A stretch of 50,502 bases of DNA from NCBI GenBank assembly GCA_016869645.1, contig VGDO01000017.1, forward strand, positions 1 to 50,502. Direction: 5' to 3'. Position 1 is the first letter of the stretch. Each line of letters opens with the position of its first letter. This stretch comes from Alphaproteobacteria bacterium. GTDB taxonomy: Bacteria; Pseudomonadota; Alphaproteobacteria; SHVW01. The notes under the pieces are model-generated. The model was not told the origin of the DNA. It was given only the letters and a program-made list of their open reading frames with translations, and did no database searches. This document shows positions 1-8,596 of this stretch, in pieces. The position numbers and the translations under genes were made by a program.

Positions 1-624
1 CTCGAGCGCACGACGCCGACGCGCGGCGTGCCCATTCTCCTGACGCCGATCGATCTCGAGTTGAGCGAATTCACTGCGGGCGGCGTCAACGAGCCGCGCG
101 CGGACTGGACCCGGACGGCGGACGAGCTGGTCGGCCCGGCTCTTCAGAAGCATCTCGATGCGCGCTCGGTCCGGCTGGTCGGCTATCCGCGCGGCAGCGA
201 CGGCATCGCCGCGCTCACGCCGGAAGACCGCCAGATCGACAAGCTGCATGCGGCCGTCGGCATGACGATCCTGCAGCACGCATTCAACGAGATGAACAAG
301 CTGCCGACCAAGGGCGACCGTCTGGATTGGACGCTCGGCAACAGCACGCGCTCGTTGCAGCAGCGCTTCAATGCCGACTATGCGCTGTTCGTCTTCGTGC
401 GCGACAGCTATGCGACGGCGGGACGTGTCGCGGTCATCCTGGTCGGCGCCGTGCTCGGCGTCGGCATCCAGGGCGGCTCGCAGATCGGCTTCGCCTCTCT
501 CGTCGATCTGCGCACCGGCGACATCGTCTGGTTCAACCGGCTCGCGCGCGGCACGGGCGACCTGCGCACCGCAGCGGCGGCACAGGAGACAGTCGAGCAA
601 CTTCTCGCCAACTTCCCGCAATAG
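1..624 (+). CDS. Truncated exported protein of unknown function
   Basis: The reading frame is open to the window edge, so the 5' end and any signal peptide are missing; 207 residues are visible. A GTG at 28 could be a start but lies inside sequence that reads like the same protein. The C-terminal half has a glycine-rich hydrophobic stretch (around residues 140-160) followed by DLRTGDIVWFN, a pattern seen in bacterial lipoproteins of the CsgG/GNA1162 type that end in a strand-turn 'DLxTGxIVW' segment. I infer an envelope protein but cannot name the family. It ends 8 bases before the M48 protease gene and is probably co-transcribed with it. Confidence 0.75.
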   Translation, partial: LERTTPTRGVPILLTPIDLELSEFTAGGVNEPRADWTRTADELVGPALQKHLDARSVRLVGYPRGSDGIAALTPEDRQIDKLHAAVGMTILQHAFNEMNKLPTKGDRLDWTLGNSTRSLQQRFNADYALFVFVRDSYATAGRVAVILVGAVLGVGIQGGSQIGFASLVDLRTGDIVWFNRLARGTGDLRTAAAAQETVEQLLANFPQ

Positions 625-632
625 GCGCCGCC

Positions 633-1829
633 ATGCCGACCCGGCGCCATGTGCTCGGAGGTTTCTGCGCCGCCTGCGCGCTCGGCACTACCGCGCTGAT
701 CGACGGCACGTTGCCGTTCGGCACAGGCGGCGCACACGCCCAGAGCACGCGCATCGCACCCGGCTATCGGCCGGCCGAGGGCTCCGACGAGGCCGGTCTC
801 TGGTACCAGACTGAACGCGCCGAACAGAACGTCAGGGCATCGCGCTTTCGCATTACACATCCCGAAGTCGCAGGCTACGTGACGGATCTCGTGTGCCGGC
901 TGGCCGGCGACTACTGCCGCGACATCCGCGTCTACGTCATCCGCACGCCCTACTTCAACGCGCAGATGTCGCCCAACGGAATGATGCAGATCTGGTCGGG
1001 GCTGCTGCTGCGCGCGCGTAACGAGGCGCAACTTGCCGCGGTGGTCGGTCACGAGATCGGCCATTTCGTCTATGGCCACGGCATCGAGCGATGGCGCGAC
1101 GCGCGAGACAAGGTCGATTTCGTCCAGGTGCTCAACCTGGGCCTGGCGCTGGCCGGTGTTGGCATCATCGGCGTGGCAACCAGCCTGATCGCCGCCGCCA
1201 GCATTGCCGGTTTCTCCCGCGACCAGGAGCGCGAGGCGGATACCTTCGGGCTGGAGCGCATGGCGCAGCTGGGCTATGACCCGATCCAGGCGTCGGAGGT
1301 GTGGGCGCAGCTGATCAGGGAAGAGGACGCCGCCGAGAAGAAGACGAACCGCGAAGTCTTCTTCGCCTCGCACCCCGCCCCCGCCGAGCGCATGACGACG
1401 CTGCGCCAGATGGGCGAGCAGAAGCGGGGCGCCGGCAGCGCCGAACTACATCGGGACCGCTACGCCTCCCGCCTTGCCGCGGTGCGCGCCGACTTGTTCG
1501 CCGACGAGCTGCGCCTGCGGCAATACGGACGCACCCAAGCGCTCCTCGACCAACTTCTGCTCGATGGCCCGACTGGCGAGCTGCTTTTCCTCCGCGGCGA
1601 GGTGTTCCGCCTGCGCGGCAGCGACGGCGACGACGCACGCGCGCGAGATGCATTCGGATCGGCAATCGCCACCACGACGGCACCGCCGGAAGTTCATCGT
1701 TCTCTCGGCCTGGTGCAGTGGAAGGCCGGCGATCGCGCGGCGGCAAAGGCGGAATTCCTCCGCTATCTCGAGCGCAAGCCCAATGCAAACGACCGCGCCA
1801 TGATTCAGTCCTATCTCGAGTTTCAGTGA
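633..1829 (+). CDS. M48-family zinc metalloprotease, exported, with C-terminal repeat region
   Basis: This encodes 398 residues starting at ATG 633, 8 bases after the previous stop. The N-terminus has a twin-arginine-like TRRHVL motif (residues 3-8) and a hydrophobic segment ending in an AHA-type cleavage site near 36, so export is likely, possibly through Tat. The zinc site is clear: HEIGH at residues 140-144, with the third ligand E201 in the EREAD block. Between them is a hydrophobic stretch (about 165-190), and the conserved SHPAPAERM segment follows. Residues 270-398 look like TPR-type helical pairs. Family members are periplasmic, BepA/YfgC- or LoiP-like proteases involved in outer-membrane protein quality control. 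The two flanking envelope proteins fit such a role. Substrate is unknown. Confidence 0.9.
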   Translation: MPTRRHVLGGFCAACALGTTALIDGTLPFGTGGAHAQSTRIAPGYRPAEGSDEAGLWYQTERAEQNVRASRFRITHPEVAGYVTDLVCRLAGDYCRDIRVYVIRTPYFNAQMSPNGMMQIWSGLLLRARNEAQLAAVVGHEIGHFVYGHGIERWRDARDKVDFVQVLNLGLALAGVGIIGVATSLIAAASIAGFSRDQEREADTFGLERMAQLGYDPIQASEVWAQLIREEDAAEKKTNREVFFASHPAPAERMTTLRQMGEQKRGAGSAELHRDRYASRLAAVRADLFADELRLRQYGRTQALLDQLLLDGPTGELLFLRGEVFRLRGSDGDDARARDAFGSAIATTTAPPEVHRSLGLVQWKAGDRAAAKAEFLRYLERKPNANDRAMIQSYLEFQ

Positions 1830-1845
1830 ACGAGCGAGGCAGCGA

Positions 1846-2427
1846 ATGAACCGTGTCATCACCCAAGCTCTTGCCGCTGGCGCGTTGCTCGCGCTGGCCG
1901 CCTGCTCGCAGAACCAGCTCGTCGAAGCCAAGCGCATCACGGTCGGCGGCGCGGTCTCGATCGACCCGCAGATCACCTGGACCCGGCTTGCCAACCTTGA
2001 CTACCTCGAGGGCAAGGGGGAGATGTGGACGGTCGACGGGCCGGGCCTGCACAGCCTGACCTTTTTCACAAGCATCGGCGACGGGCAGACGCTCTACAAG
2101 CCGCGTCCCAACGTCAATTTGCCGGCATTCAAGGGCGACATGACGCCGATCGATGTCATGGAGCTGGTCCAGGCAACCTATCAGCTCCAGGCCAATGCCC
2201 AGACCGACGGCCGCGACGTCAGGCCGGTCAAGATCGGCGGCCGCGACGGCTTCCGCTTCGATATGTCCGTCGTCGGCCGCGACGAGGTCGAACGCGAGGC
2301 GACCGCGCTCGGATGGATCAAGGACAAGAAGCTCAACCTGATCATCTACAGCGGCGCCAAGCTGCACTACTACCCGAAGTACCAACCGAGCGTCGAACGC
2401 ATCTTCGCGTCGGTCAGTGGCAATTAG
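1846..2427 (+). CDS. Lipoprotein of unknown function
   Basis: A 193-residue protein with a lipobox ALAAC and lipidated Cys20. It starts 16 bases after the M48 protease stop and is the third gene of the same apparent operon. The mature part has no motif I recognise; it contains a WTRLANLDYLEGKGEMWTVDGPG segment and a C-terminal YYPKYQPSVERIFASV helix, suggesting a compact soluble domain tethered to a membrane. The shared direction and short spacing suggest a partner or accessory factor of the protease, but that is inference from position only. Confidence 0.85.
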   Translation: MNRVITQALAAGALLALAACSQNQLVEAKRITVGGAVSIDPQITWTRLANLDYLEGKGEMWTVDGPGLHSLTFFTSIGDGQTLYKPRPNVNLPAFKGDMTPIDVMELVQATYQLQANAQTDGRDVRPVKIGGRDGFRFDMSVVGRDEVEREATALGWIKDKKLNLIIYSGAKLHYYPKYQPSVERIFASVSGN

Positions 2428-2448
2428 ACGCTGTCGGCGATCGCTTGA

Positions 2449-3207
2449 TCAGGTGACGATGAAATCCGAGTTCAGCTCGGCGAGGAAATTCAGGTGCCGG
2501 CGCGGCCAGCGCGTTGGCGCGCGCGGCATGACCGCGTGCAGCGACTGCGCCGAGTTGACGAAGAAGACCAGGCTGTTCGGCCGATAGGGCAAGGTCGCGA
2601 CCAGCTCGACCTGATCGTCGCCGGCGCCGATGTCCTGGCTGAAGGTTTCACCCGGCTTGAAGCGGTAGACCGCGAGATCGCCGCCCTCGGTGTCGTCCTC
2701 GTCGTAGCGCAGGTAGAGCAGGCCGCTGAACAGGCGGCGGCGCTTGTCGATGTGCACGCCGCGCACGCGCGACGGCCTGGGCGACGGCGGGTTGAAGCCG
2801 AGCTGGCAGTCGATCAGCACGTCGGCCGGGCCGCCGCCCGTGCGCCGCGACACGCTGGCCTCGGCCAGGTCCTTGCCCAGCACGCGCTCGATACCGGGAT
2901 GCAGGCGCCTTATGTCGTCGCCGAACAGCTCGATGACGCCGCGGTAGAATGCGGCACTCTGGTGATGCTCGACGAAGGCGCGGACCGGGGACGACGCAGG
3001 CAGCGCCGAGGTGATCGCGTGGCCGGCCAGATGCATGACCGGTGCGAGCCCGCCGGGCGAACGCGCCACCACGTCCTCGTAGCGCGGCAGCTCGGCGACC
3101 AGCGCGCGATAGTCCGCTTCGGGCAGGCAGGGCACGCGATGGACATGGGGAAAGGGCTCGCGCCTGATGTCGGCCGCCGTCAGCCCGTCGAGTACGCCCG
3201 ATGCCAT
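2449..3207 (-). CDS. 2-oxoglutarate/Fe(II)-dependent dioxygenase-like protein
   Basis: A 252-residue protein with the hallmarks of a prolyl-4-hydroxylase-type 2OG-Fe(II) oxygenase. The iron ligands would be H152 and D154 (VHIDKRRR) and H224 (SLHAV), with R236 or R237 (RRHLNF) positioned to bind 2-oxoglutarate. YLRYDEDDTEGGDLAVYRF is the usual strand-turn-strand preceding the distal histidine. Substrate cannot be read from sequence; relatives act on sugar-nucleotide, lipid or peptide substrates. It converges with the lipoprotein gene (21-base gap) and lies downstream of the 13-bp tandem repeat and of the hydrolase gene on the same strand. I see no strong ribosome-binding site in front of the ATG. 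Confidence 0.8.
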   Translation of the reverse strand: MASGVLDGLTAADIRREPFPHVHRVPCLPEADYRALVAELPRYEDVVARSPGGLAPVMHLAGHAITSALPASSPVRAFVEHHQSAAFYRGVIELFGDDIRRLHPGIERVLGKDLAEASVSRRTGGGPADVLIDCQLGFNPPSPRPSRVRGVHIDKRRRLFSGLLYLRYDEDDTEGGDLAVYRFKPGETFSQDIGAGDDQVELVATLPYRPNSLVFFVNSAQSLHAVMPRAPTRWPRRHLNFLAELNSDFIVT

Positions 3208-3295
3208 GCTCCCGACCCGTCGCCCCGGATGATGAGCCTCTCCTTGCGAATGAACGAGGTCTGCGCCGTGCCGTCAAGCGTGCGCCGTCGGCAAC

Positions 3296-3347
3296 CCTCG
3301 ATACCGCGCCTCGATACCGCGCCTCGATACCGCGCCTCGATACCGCG
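3296..3347. repeat. Four tandem copies of a 13-bp unit
   Basis: Four perfect head-to-tail copies of CCTCGATACCGCG occupy 3296-3308, 3309-3321, 3322-3334 and 3335-3347. They lie in the 147-base gap between two minus-strand genes, starting 88 bases upstream of the 2OG oxygenase start and 7 bases past the hydrolase stop. The unit is not a multiple of three and is not in a gene. It could be a slippage-prone VNTR or a cluster of binding sites. Confidence 0.95.
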
Positions 3348-3354
3348 ACGGAGT

Positions 3355-4281
3355 TCAGGTCCGGGCGGCTGGGCGCGGCGGACCGAGGTGACGCGCCAGG
3401 AAATCCCTGACCAGCTCGCGTGAGCGGGCCGTCGCCGGCGCGCTGTACATCATGAGCTCGTTGGATGCCGTGCCACTGCGTCGGCCGCTGGCTTGCACAT
3501 CGTCCCAGGAATGATGGGCGCCGGCCAGAACATGGACAGCGATCCGTCCCGCCACCTCGCGACAAGGTCCGATATGCGGCTCGTCGAGCTCACCCGCAAT
3601 CTGCATCAAGGGCGTCGCCGGCGTCGGATGCCGACGGAGATCGTGGCAACGGCCATAGATGCCGATTGCGGCGGCGAAATTGCGGCCAGGTCGCGGAGGC
3701 AGATGAATGAGAAAGCTGTTGATCACGTTGGTGCCAAGAGAATAGCCGATGACCGCGACGCGATCGGCCGCCACATCGGGTCTCGTCGCCAGATGGTCGA
3801 GCGCACCGAAGGCATCTCGCGTGATCTCGCGATAGGCGTTCGTCATCGGCGGTTGCTGCGGGTGCAGGGCGTTTGGGCAGGCCCCCAAGCCTCGCGATCC
3901 GAAGCTGTCGACCGTCAGGGTCACGTATCCCAGGCTCGCGAGATAGCGCGGCCAATCCTGGCTGACATGCGGCCGGACGCCGCCGCAGGTGTGAAGCAGG
4001 ACCACGGCCGGAAAGGGTCCGGCGCCCTCGGGCCTGGCCAGCAGGCCGCGGATCTGGCGCGGCGGCTCGACGGCGCCGGGCACAACCGCATTGGTGAAGC
4101 TGACCGGCTCGCCGACGCGTGACACCGCGTAACGCGGCTCGGCTGCTGCGGTGACGGTCGGAGCCTCGTCCGATGTCGTTTGACAGGCGCCAGCCAGCAC
4201 GAGGCCGGCCACTGCCGAGGCAGCAAGGCACCGGCGGCGAGCCCGTCCATCAAGCCATGGTGCATCGTGCGATGACGTCAT
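3355..4281 (-). CDS. Dienelactone hydrolase-family alpha/beta hydrolase, probable lipoprotein
   Basis: A 308-residue protein starting at ATG 4281. The frame stays open far upstream, but that part is antisense to nadX and not convincing. The N-terminus has arginines, a hydrophobic stretch and LAGAC (Cys33), a plausible lipobox. The hydrolase core shows VVLLHTCGG (oxyanion region, near 97), the nucleophile elbow GYSLGT with Ser181, a candidate acidic residue Asp233 (ELDEPH) and the catalytic histidine in GAHHSW (256/257). The nucleophile is Ser rather than the Cys of true dienelactone hydrolases, so it is more likely a general esterase or lipase-like enzyme of the periplasm. It is divergent from nadX across 135 bases. 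Confidence 0.85.
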   Translation of the reverse strand: MTSSHDAPWLDGRARRRCLAASAVAGLVLAGACQTTSDEAPTVTAAAEPRYAVSRVGEPVSFTNAVVPGAVEPPRQIRGLLARPEGAGPFPAVVLLHTCGGVRPHVSQDWPRYLASLGYVTLTVDSFGSRGLGACPNALHPQQPPMTNAYREITRDAFGALDHLATRPDVAADRVAVIGYSLGTNVINSFLIHLPPRPGRNFAAAIGIYGRCHDLRRHPTPATPLMQIAGELDEPHIGPCREVAGRIAVHVLAGAHHSWDDVQASGRRSGTASNELMMYSAPATARSRELVRDFLARHLGPPRPAART

Positions 4282-4416
4282 GAGAACCTCGTTCGCCGAA
4301 TTTCGCGACCAGCCTAGCATCCCAGCGAGCACCCCCGAACATCCTCGCCGCTTGCTCCGGTGGACGATAGGGGCTAAGCGAAGGCGATTGACGGCGGCAG
4401 AACCGGAACGACGCCC

Positions 4417-5220
4417 ATGGACGTGCTTCTCATCGGCCTCGGCGGCATCGGGCGCGTCGTGGTGAGGCATCTTGGCCAAGCCGACGCCGCCCAACGCGTG
4501 CGCTGGGTGCTGGTGCGACAAGCGCGATGCGACGCGGTTGCTGCCGAGCTTGGCAGCGAGATTCGCGTCATTTCGGGCATCGACGAGTTGGGCGATGCGG
4601 ACCGGCCCGACCTTGCCGTCGAATGCGCGGGGCACGGCGCGGTGGCGGACTATGGTCCTGCGCTGCTCGAGCGCGGCATCGACCTGCTCGTCATCTCGGT
4701 CGGCGCGTTGACCGATGCCGCCTTGCATGACCGGCTGATCGACAATGCGCGACGCGGCGGCGCGCGTCTTCTGCTTCCGGCTGGCGCCATCGCCGGCATC
4801 GACGCAATCGCGGCGGCGCGGCGTGCCGGACTGACCCGCGTCACCTACGTCTCGCGCAAGCCGCCCAAGGCCTGGAGGGGCACGGCGGCCGAGGCAGTCA
4901 CCGATCTCGGCACCATCGACAAGGCGACAGTCCTGTTCGAAGGCCCCGCGGGCGAAGCGGCACGGCGCTATCCGCAGAATGCCAATGTCGCCGCCACGGT
5001 GGCTCTGGCCGGCCTCGGCCTCGAGCGCACCGCGGCACGCCTGATCGCCGATCCGGCGGCGCCCGGCAATGTCCACGAGGTGGAAGCTGAGGGCGCTTTC
5101 GGCCAGCTGTCGATCCGGCTCATGGGCAAGCCGCTGCCCGACAACCCCAAGACATCCACCTTGACCGCCTACAGCGTGCTGCGTGCGATCGAAAACCGCG
5201 TCGCCACGGTCGAGATCTAG
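4417..5220 (+). CDS. nadX: L-aspartate dehydrogenase
   Basis: A 267-residue protein of typical NadX length. It has an N-terminal Rossmann motif (LLIGLGGIGR, residues 4-13), then VECAGHGAV, the LPAGAIAGIDAI stretch, QNANVAATVALAGLG and the closing KTSTLTAYSVLRAI, all characteristic of the aspartate dehydrogenase family. The enzyme oxidises L-aspartate with NAD(P)+ to iminoaspartate, which can feed NAD biosynthesis. In many proteobacteria related genes instead serve aspartate or amine catabolism. No nadA or nadC is nearby, so the pathway role here is open. The start at 4417 gives the complete nucleotide-binding motif. Confidence 0.9.
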   Translation: MDVLLIGLGGIGRVVVRHLGQADAAQRVRWVLVRQARCDAVAAELGSEIRVISGIDELGDADRPDLAVECAGHGAVADYGPALLERGIDLLVISVGALTDAALHDRLIDNARRGGARLLLPAGAIAGIDAIAAARRAGLTRVTYVSRKPPKAWRGTAAEAVTDLGTIDKATVLFEGPAGEAARRYPQNANVAATVALAGLGLERTAARLIADPAAPGNVHEVEAEGAFGQLSIRLMGKPLPDNPKTSTLTAYSVLRAIENRVATVEI

Positions 5221-5226
5221 TCGTCC

Positions 5227-5664
5227 ATGCGTGGCCTGAGCCGGATCGGGCATGGCGCGATCCTGATTTTCGCTCTCGCTGCCTGCACCAGCGATCCAGC
5301 TACCAGTCGCGCGCGCATCGTCGCGCTCTACTACGCCGCCGGCGTCGCGACCTATTGCAGCGGTCTGACCGAGCAGGCGGTCGCAGGGCTGCAGCGCGCG
5401 GTCGAGCTCGAACGCGTTGCGTCGCCGCTCGACGAGACGGAGATGATCGCGGCGCGCAACCGAGGCTACGTCGCCGCCGACTACGAATGGAGCAACCGGG
5501 GCCTCGGCGGCTTCCGGCGCTGGTGCCTCTCCGAAGGAGCCGCTTCGATCCGGTGGCTCGAAGGCCTGGTCGACACGCCTGACGCGCCGCTGCCGCCCGC
5601 CATTCGCCCGCCCGCCACAAGCTACCGGCCATATGAGCAAACCCGCGCCGGCAACGACGGATAG
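5227..5664 (+). CDS. Small lipoprotein of unknown function
   Basis: A 145-residue protein with a clear lipobox, ALAAC with Cys20. It starts 6 bases after the nadX stop and is presumably translated from the same message. The mature sequence is helical and ends in a proline-rich tail. Two further cysteines (near 39 and 98) could form a disulphide. I do not recognise a domain. The linkage to nadX looks incidental. Confidence 0.75.
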   Translation: MRGLSRIGHGAILIFALAACTSDPATSRARIVALYYAAGVATYCSGLTEQAVAGLQRAVELERVASPLDETEMIAARNRGYVAADYEWSNRGLGGFRRWCLSEGAASIRWLEGLVDTPDAPLPPAIRPPATSYRPYEQTRAGNDG

Positions 5665-5673
5665 AGGAACGGC

Positions 5674-5752
5674 GCATACCTTTGCACTTTCCAAGTATGC
5701 AAAAATCTATTGCTATCTCATAGTTCATGTAGTAATGTCATATGGTATACCA
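5674..5752. promoter_or_regulatory. AT-rich control region with two palindromes upstream of the iclR-type gene
   Basis: This stretch is markedly AT-rich against the surrounding genes. It contains an inverted repeat GCATAC (5674-5679) / GTATGC (5695-5700) with a 15-base spacer, and a perfect 10-bp palindrome TGGTATACCA (5743-5752). Both are about two to five helical turns before the regulator start at 5823. They are plausible operators for an autoregulating IclR-family protein. No footprint evidence exists here, and the assignment of either site to this regulator is inference. Confidence 0.5.
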
Positions 5753-5822
5753 ATCGGCGTCGCGCGCGGCACGCATGGTGCGTCCCCCTGCCACGCACGC
5801 GGATTTCACAAGGGGATGCGTC

Positions 5823-6698
5823 ATGACCGCCGTGATTGTCAATTCGATGCTGGCCGCGCGGCCCACTCCGCAAGTGCGCATGCGGCCCTCGCCGCTCTTC
5901 GTCGGTTCGCTGGCCAAGGGCTTCCAGGTGCTCGAGGCCTTCGACCAGACCCACCCGACGCTCAGCCTGACCGAGATCGCGGCCGTGACCGGCCTCGACA
6001 AGAGCGCCGCCCAGCGGTTCGCCAACACGCTCTACGTGCTGGGCTATCTGCGCAAGGATCGCGTGACCAAGCGCTACAGCCTGTCGCCCAAGGCGATGCG
6101 CTTCGGCTTCTCCTATCTGCGCGCCGACACGCTCATCGAGCCCGCGATGGCCTATCTGCGCGACGCCAACCGGCGGACCGAGGAAACCGTCAATCTGACC
6201 GAGCTCGACGACACCGAGGTGGTCTACATTGCCCGCGTGCCGAGCCGACACGTGATGAACATCGAGATCCTGCTGGGCACCCGCCTGCCCGCCTATTGCA
6301 CGGCGCCGGGGCGCGCGATGCTCGGCTTCCTGCCCGAAGAGCGCACGCTCGACATCATCGACCGCTCCGAGCTCAAGGCGCACACCGCGCACACCGTGAC
6401 CGACCGCGAGAAGCTGCTCGATGTGCTGCGCCAAGTCCGGCGTGACGGCTACGCGCTCGCGGCCGAGCAGATGTTCGTCGGCGAGTATTCGGTCGCGGCA
6501 CCGGTGTTCGGCTACTCCGGCGAGCCGGTCGCGGCGGTCAACATCGCCGTGCCGGCCTCGCGCTGGACCATCTCCGAGGTCAAGAGCAAGCTGCTGCCGG
6601 TCGTGCTCCAGATTGCGCAGGCGATCTCGCAGACGCATGGAACCAAGAACGATCAGCGCAACGGCAGCCGCAACCGCACCGCGCGCAAGCGGGCATGA
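5823..6698 (+). CDS. IclR-family transcriptional regulator
   Basis: A 291-residue regulator. The start at ATG 5823 is chosen because AAGGGG (5810-5815) sits 7 bases upstream; an earlier in-frame ATG at 5742 lies inside the putative operator. Residues 28-85 form the winged helix-turn-helix (SLTEIAAVTGLDKSAAQRFANTL as the recognition unit), and residues 100-275 the IclR effector domain, with GTRLPAYCTAPGRAML and the VAAVNIAVPASRW strand typical of the ligand pocket. Such proteins usually control aromatic or carboxylate catabolism. The gene overlaps the next gene by 4 bases (ATGA), so it should be co-transcribed with the cyclodeaminase-like enzyme. Confidence 0.92.
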   Translation: MTAVIVNSMLAARPTPQVRMRPSPLFVGSLAKGFQVLEAFDQTHPTLSLTEIAAVTGLDKSAAQRFANTLYVLGYLRKDRVTKRYSLSPKAMRFGFSYLRADTLIEPAMAYLRDANRRTEETVNLTELDDTEVVYIARVPSRHVMNIEILLGTRLPAYCTAPGRAMLGFLPEERTLDIIDRSELKAHTAHTVTDREKLLDVLRQVRRDGYALAAEQMFVGEYSVAAPVFGYSGEPVAAVNIAVPASRWTISEVKSKLLPVVLQIAQAISQTHGTKNDQRNGSRNRTARKRA

Positions 6699-7690
6699 GA
6701 GGCGCCGGGGATACCCCAGAGCTGCTCTATCTCTCGCGCGCTGACATCGACGCGATCGCCCTCGAACCGCAGGACGTAGCCCGCGCCATCGAGGCCATGC
6801 TGGCCGCCAAGGCGGCCGGCGGCACCGCCATGGTGCCGAAGACGCATTTCCGCCTGCCCGACAGCGTGCCGGACGGCGCAGCGTTCTTCAGCATGCCGGG
6901 CGCGCTCGCCGACCCGCCGGTCGCTGCCGTCAAATGGATCGGGCTTGCCGCCGGCAACTCGCAACGCAATTTGCCCCATATCAGCGGCACGATCGTGCTG
7001 AGCGACGGCGTCACCGGTCTGCCGATCGCGATCATGGACGGCGAATGGGTGACGGCGGCGCGCACGGCGGGCATCAGCGCAGTCGCAGCGCGGCACCTGG
7101 CGCGGCCGGAGTCACGCACCATCGGCTTCGTCGCCTGCGGCGTGCAGGCACGCAGCCATCTGGCCGCACTGCGCACGATGCTGCCGCTCGAGCGCGTCCG
7201 CGCCTATGGACACCGGCGCCCGGCCGTCGACGACTTCGTGGCTCATGCCCGAGGGCTTGGCCTGCAAGCCGAGGTCGCGACGCATCCCGCGGATGCCGTG
7301 GAGGACTGCGACGTCGTGGTGACCAGCGTGCCCGAGGCGCCGGGCCTCGCTCCCTTCCTCGATCCGGCCTGGATTGCGCCGGGCGCCTTCGTCAGCGGCG
7401 TCGATATCGGGCGAAGCTGGCAAAGATCGAACCTGCGTCAGCTCGATCTGCTGGTGACCGACGACCACGTCCAAAGCCGCGCGCTGGCGCCAAGCGGCCG
7501 CAGCGCCTGGTCGAACGAGTTCGACGCCGACCTTGCCGAGCTCGTGGCCGGCATCAAGCCGGGACGCCGCACGGCAGACCAGCGGACCATGCTCATCTTC
7601 TCCGGCCTTGCGCTGGCCGATGTGGCCGTGTCCGCAGCACTCGCGGCCAGGGCACGAACGCGCGGCATCGGCACCGTGCTGGAGCGGTGA
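6695..7690 (+). CDS. Ornithine cyclodeaminase / mu-crystallin family protein
   Basis: A 331-residue protein with the family's features: a start helix DVARAIEAMLAAK, KTHFRLP, the substrate and NAD(H) core around VKWIGLAAGNSQRNLPHISGTIVLSD, MDGEWVTAARTAG (residues near 112-124), and a Rossmann domain beginning IGFVACGVQARSHLAAL. Members deaminate ornithine to proline or reduce cyclic ketimines and form or split C-N bonds using NAD(P)(H). This copy diverges from canonical Ocd in the glycine-rich loop (GCGVQARSH instead of GxGxQA), so the substrate is not predictable. It overlaps the IclR gene by 4 bases, and the ABC importer follows after 123 bases. Confidence 0.85.
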   Translation: MRGAGDTPELLYLSRADIDAIALEPQDVARAIEAMLAAKAAGGTAMVPKTHFRLPDSVPDGAAFFSMPGALADPPVAAVKWIGLAAGNSQRNLPHISGTIVLSDGVTGLPIAIMDGEWVTAARTAGISAVAARHLARPESRTIGFVACGVQARSHLAALRTMLPLERVRAYGHRRPAVDDFVAHARGLGLQAEVATHPADAVEDCDVVVTSVPEAPGLAPFLDPAWIAPGAFVSGVDIGRSWQRSNLRQLDLLVTDDHVQSRALAPSGRSAWSNEFDADLAELVAGIKPGRRTADQRTMLIFSGLALADVAVSAALAARARTRGIGTVLER

Positions 7691-7813
7691 ACAGCCTCAG
7701 CCTACGATGTCATTGAGCCGTCGGCCGCGCTCCGTCACAATGGCGGCCGAATCCGCCTCCCCGTCCGGACTGCGTGCCGAACGGCAAACATGGCGGCAGG
7801 GGAGGCAATGGCG

Positions 7814-8596
7814 ATGTCTGCTGGCGCGGCGGTCATCTCGGCCCGCGGTCTGGCAAAAAGCTACAAGGGGCGCGGCGAGCCGGTGCCGGCGCTGGTCGAT
7901 GTCGACTTCAGCGTGACCGAGGGCGAATTCGTCGCAGTGGTCGGGCCGTCGGGCTGCGGCAAGTCGACCCTGCTCAAGATCATGGCCGGACTGATCGACT
8001 ACAGCGGCGGCGAGGCGCGCTTCAAGGACGCGCCGATCGCCGGCCCGCGGCGCGAGATCGGCGTCGTCTTCCAGTCGCCCGTCCTGTTTCCATGGCGCAC
8101 CGTGCTCGACAACGTGATGCTGCCGGCCGAGGTCCAGGCTCTCGACCGCACGAGCCAGGAGCGCGTGGCGCGCGACCTGCTGGCACTCGTCGGCCTGGAT
8201 GGCTTCGAGCAGCGCTACCCCTGGGAGCTGTCGGGCGGCATGCAGCAGCGCGTCGCCATCGTGCGCGCGCTGGTCAACGATCCGGCGATCCTGCTGATGG
8301 ACGAGCCTTTCGGGGCGCTCGACGCCATGACACGCGAGATGATGAACCTCGAGCTCCAGCGCATCTGGCTCGAACGGCGCAAGACCGTGCTGTTCATCAC
8401 CCATTCGATCGCCGAGGCGGTGTTCCTTGCCGACCGCGTGCTGGTGATGACGCCGCGGCCGGGCCGCATCATGGACGTGCTGGAGGTCGACATCGCGCGG
8501 CCGCGCGCGCTCGATGTGGTCAACACGCCGCAGTTCGGCACCTATGCCCGGCGCATCCGCTCCGGGCTCAACGCTCAGGAGGCGATGGACGGATGA
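7814..8596 (+). CDS. ABC transporter ATP-binding protein, nitrate/sulfonate/taurine type
   Basis: A 260-residue ATPase. I prefer ATG 7814 because AGGGGAGG (7798-7805) lies 8 bases upstream; ATGs at 7790 and 7808 fit less well. Walker A is GPSGCGKST (44-52), Q-loop Gln87, signature LSGGMQQR (139-146), Walker B ILLMDEP (159-165) and switch His197. The compact form without a C-terminal regulatory domain, plus the VVFQSPVLFPWRTVLDNV segment, matches the SsuB/TauB group. It energises uptake through the permease encoded immediately downstream (4-base overlap). Confidence 0.93.
   Translation: MSAGAAVISARGLAKSYKGRGEPVPALVDVDFSVTEGEFVAVVGPSGCGKSTLLKIMAGLIDYSGGEARFKDAPIAGPRREIGVVFQSPVLFPWRTVLDNVMLPAEVQALDRTSQERVARDLLALVGLDGFEQRYPWELSGGMQQRVAIVRALVNDPAILLMDEPFGALDAMTREMMNLELQRIWLERRKTVLFITHSIAEAVFLADRVLVMTPRPGRIMDVLEVDIARPRALDVVNTPQFGTYARRIRSGLNAQEAMDG

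Noticed and set aside
3296..3347. CRISPR-like array
   Set aside because: The 13-bp units are contiguous with no spacers and no cas genes are nearby, so this is a simple tandem repeat.
4282..5694. N-terminal extension of the hydrolase frame across nadX
   Set aside because: The extension is antisense to nadX and would bury the lipoprotein signal. ATG 4281 gives a normal lipoprotein start.
7691..7813. Possible promoter or small gene before the ABC ATPase
   Set aside because: No convincing -35/-10 pair, palindrome or small reading frame with a ribosome-binding site was seen.
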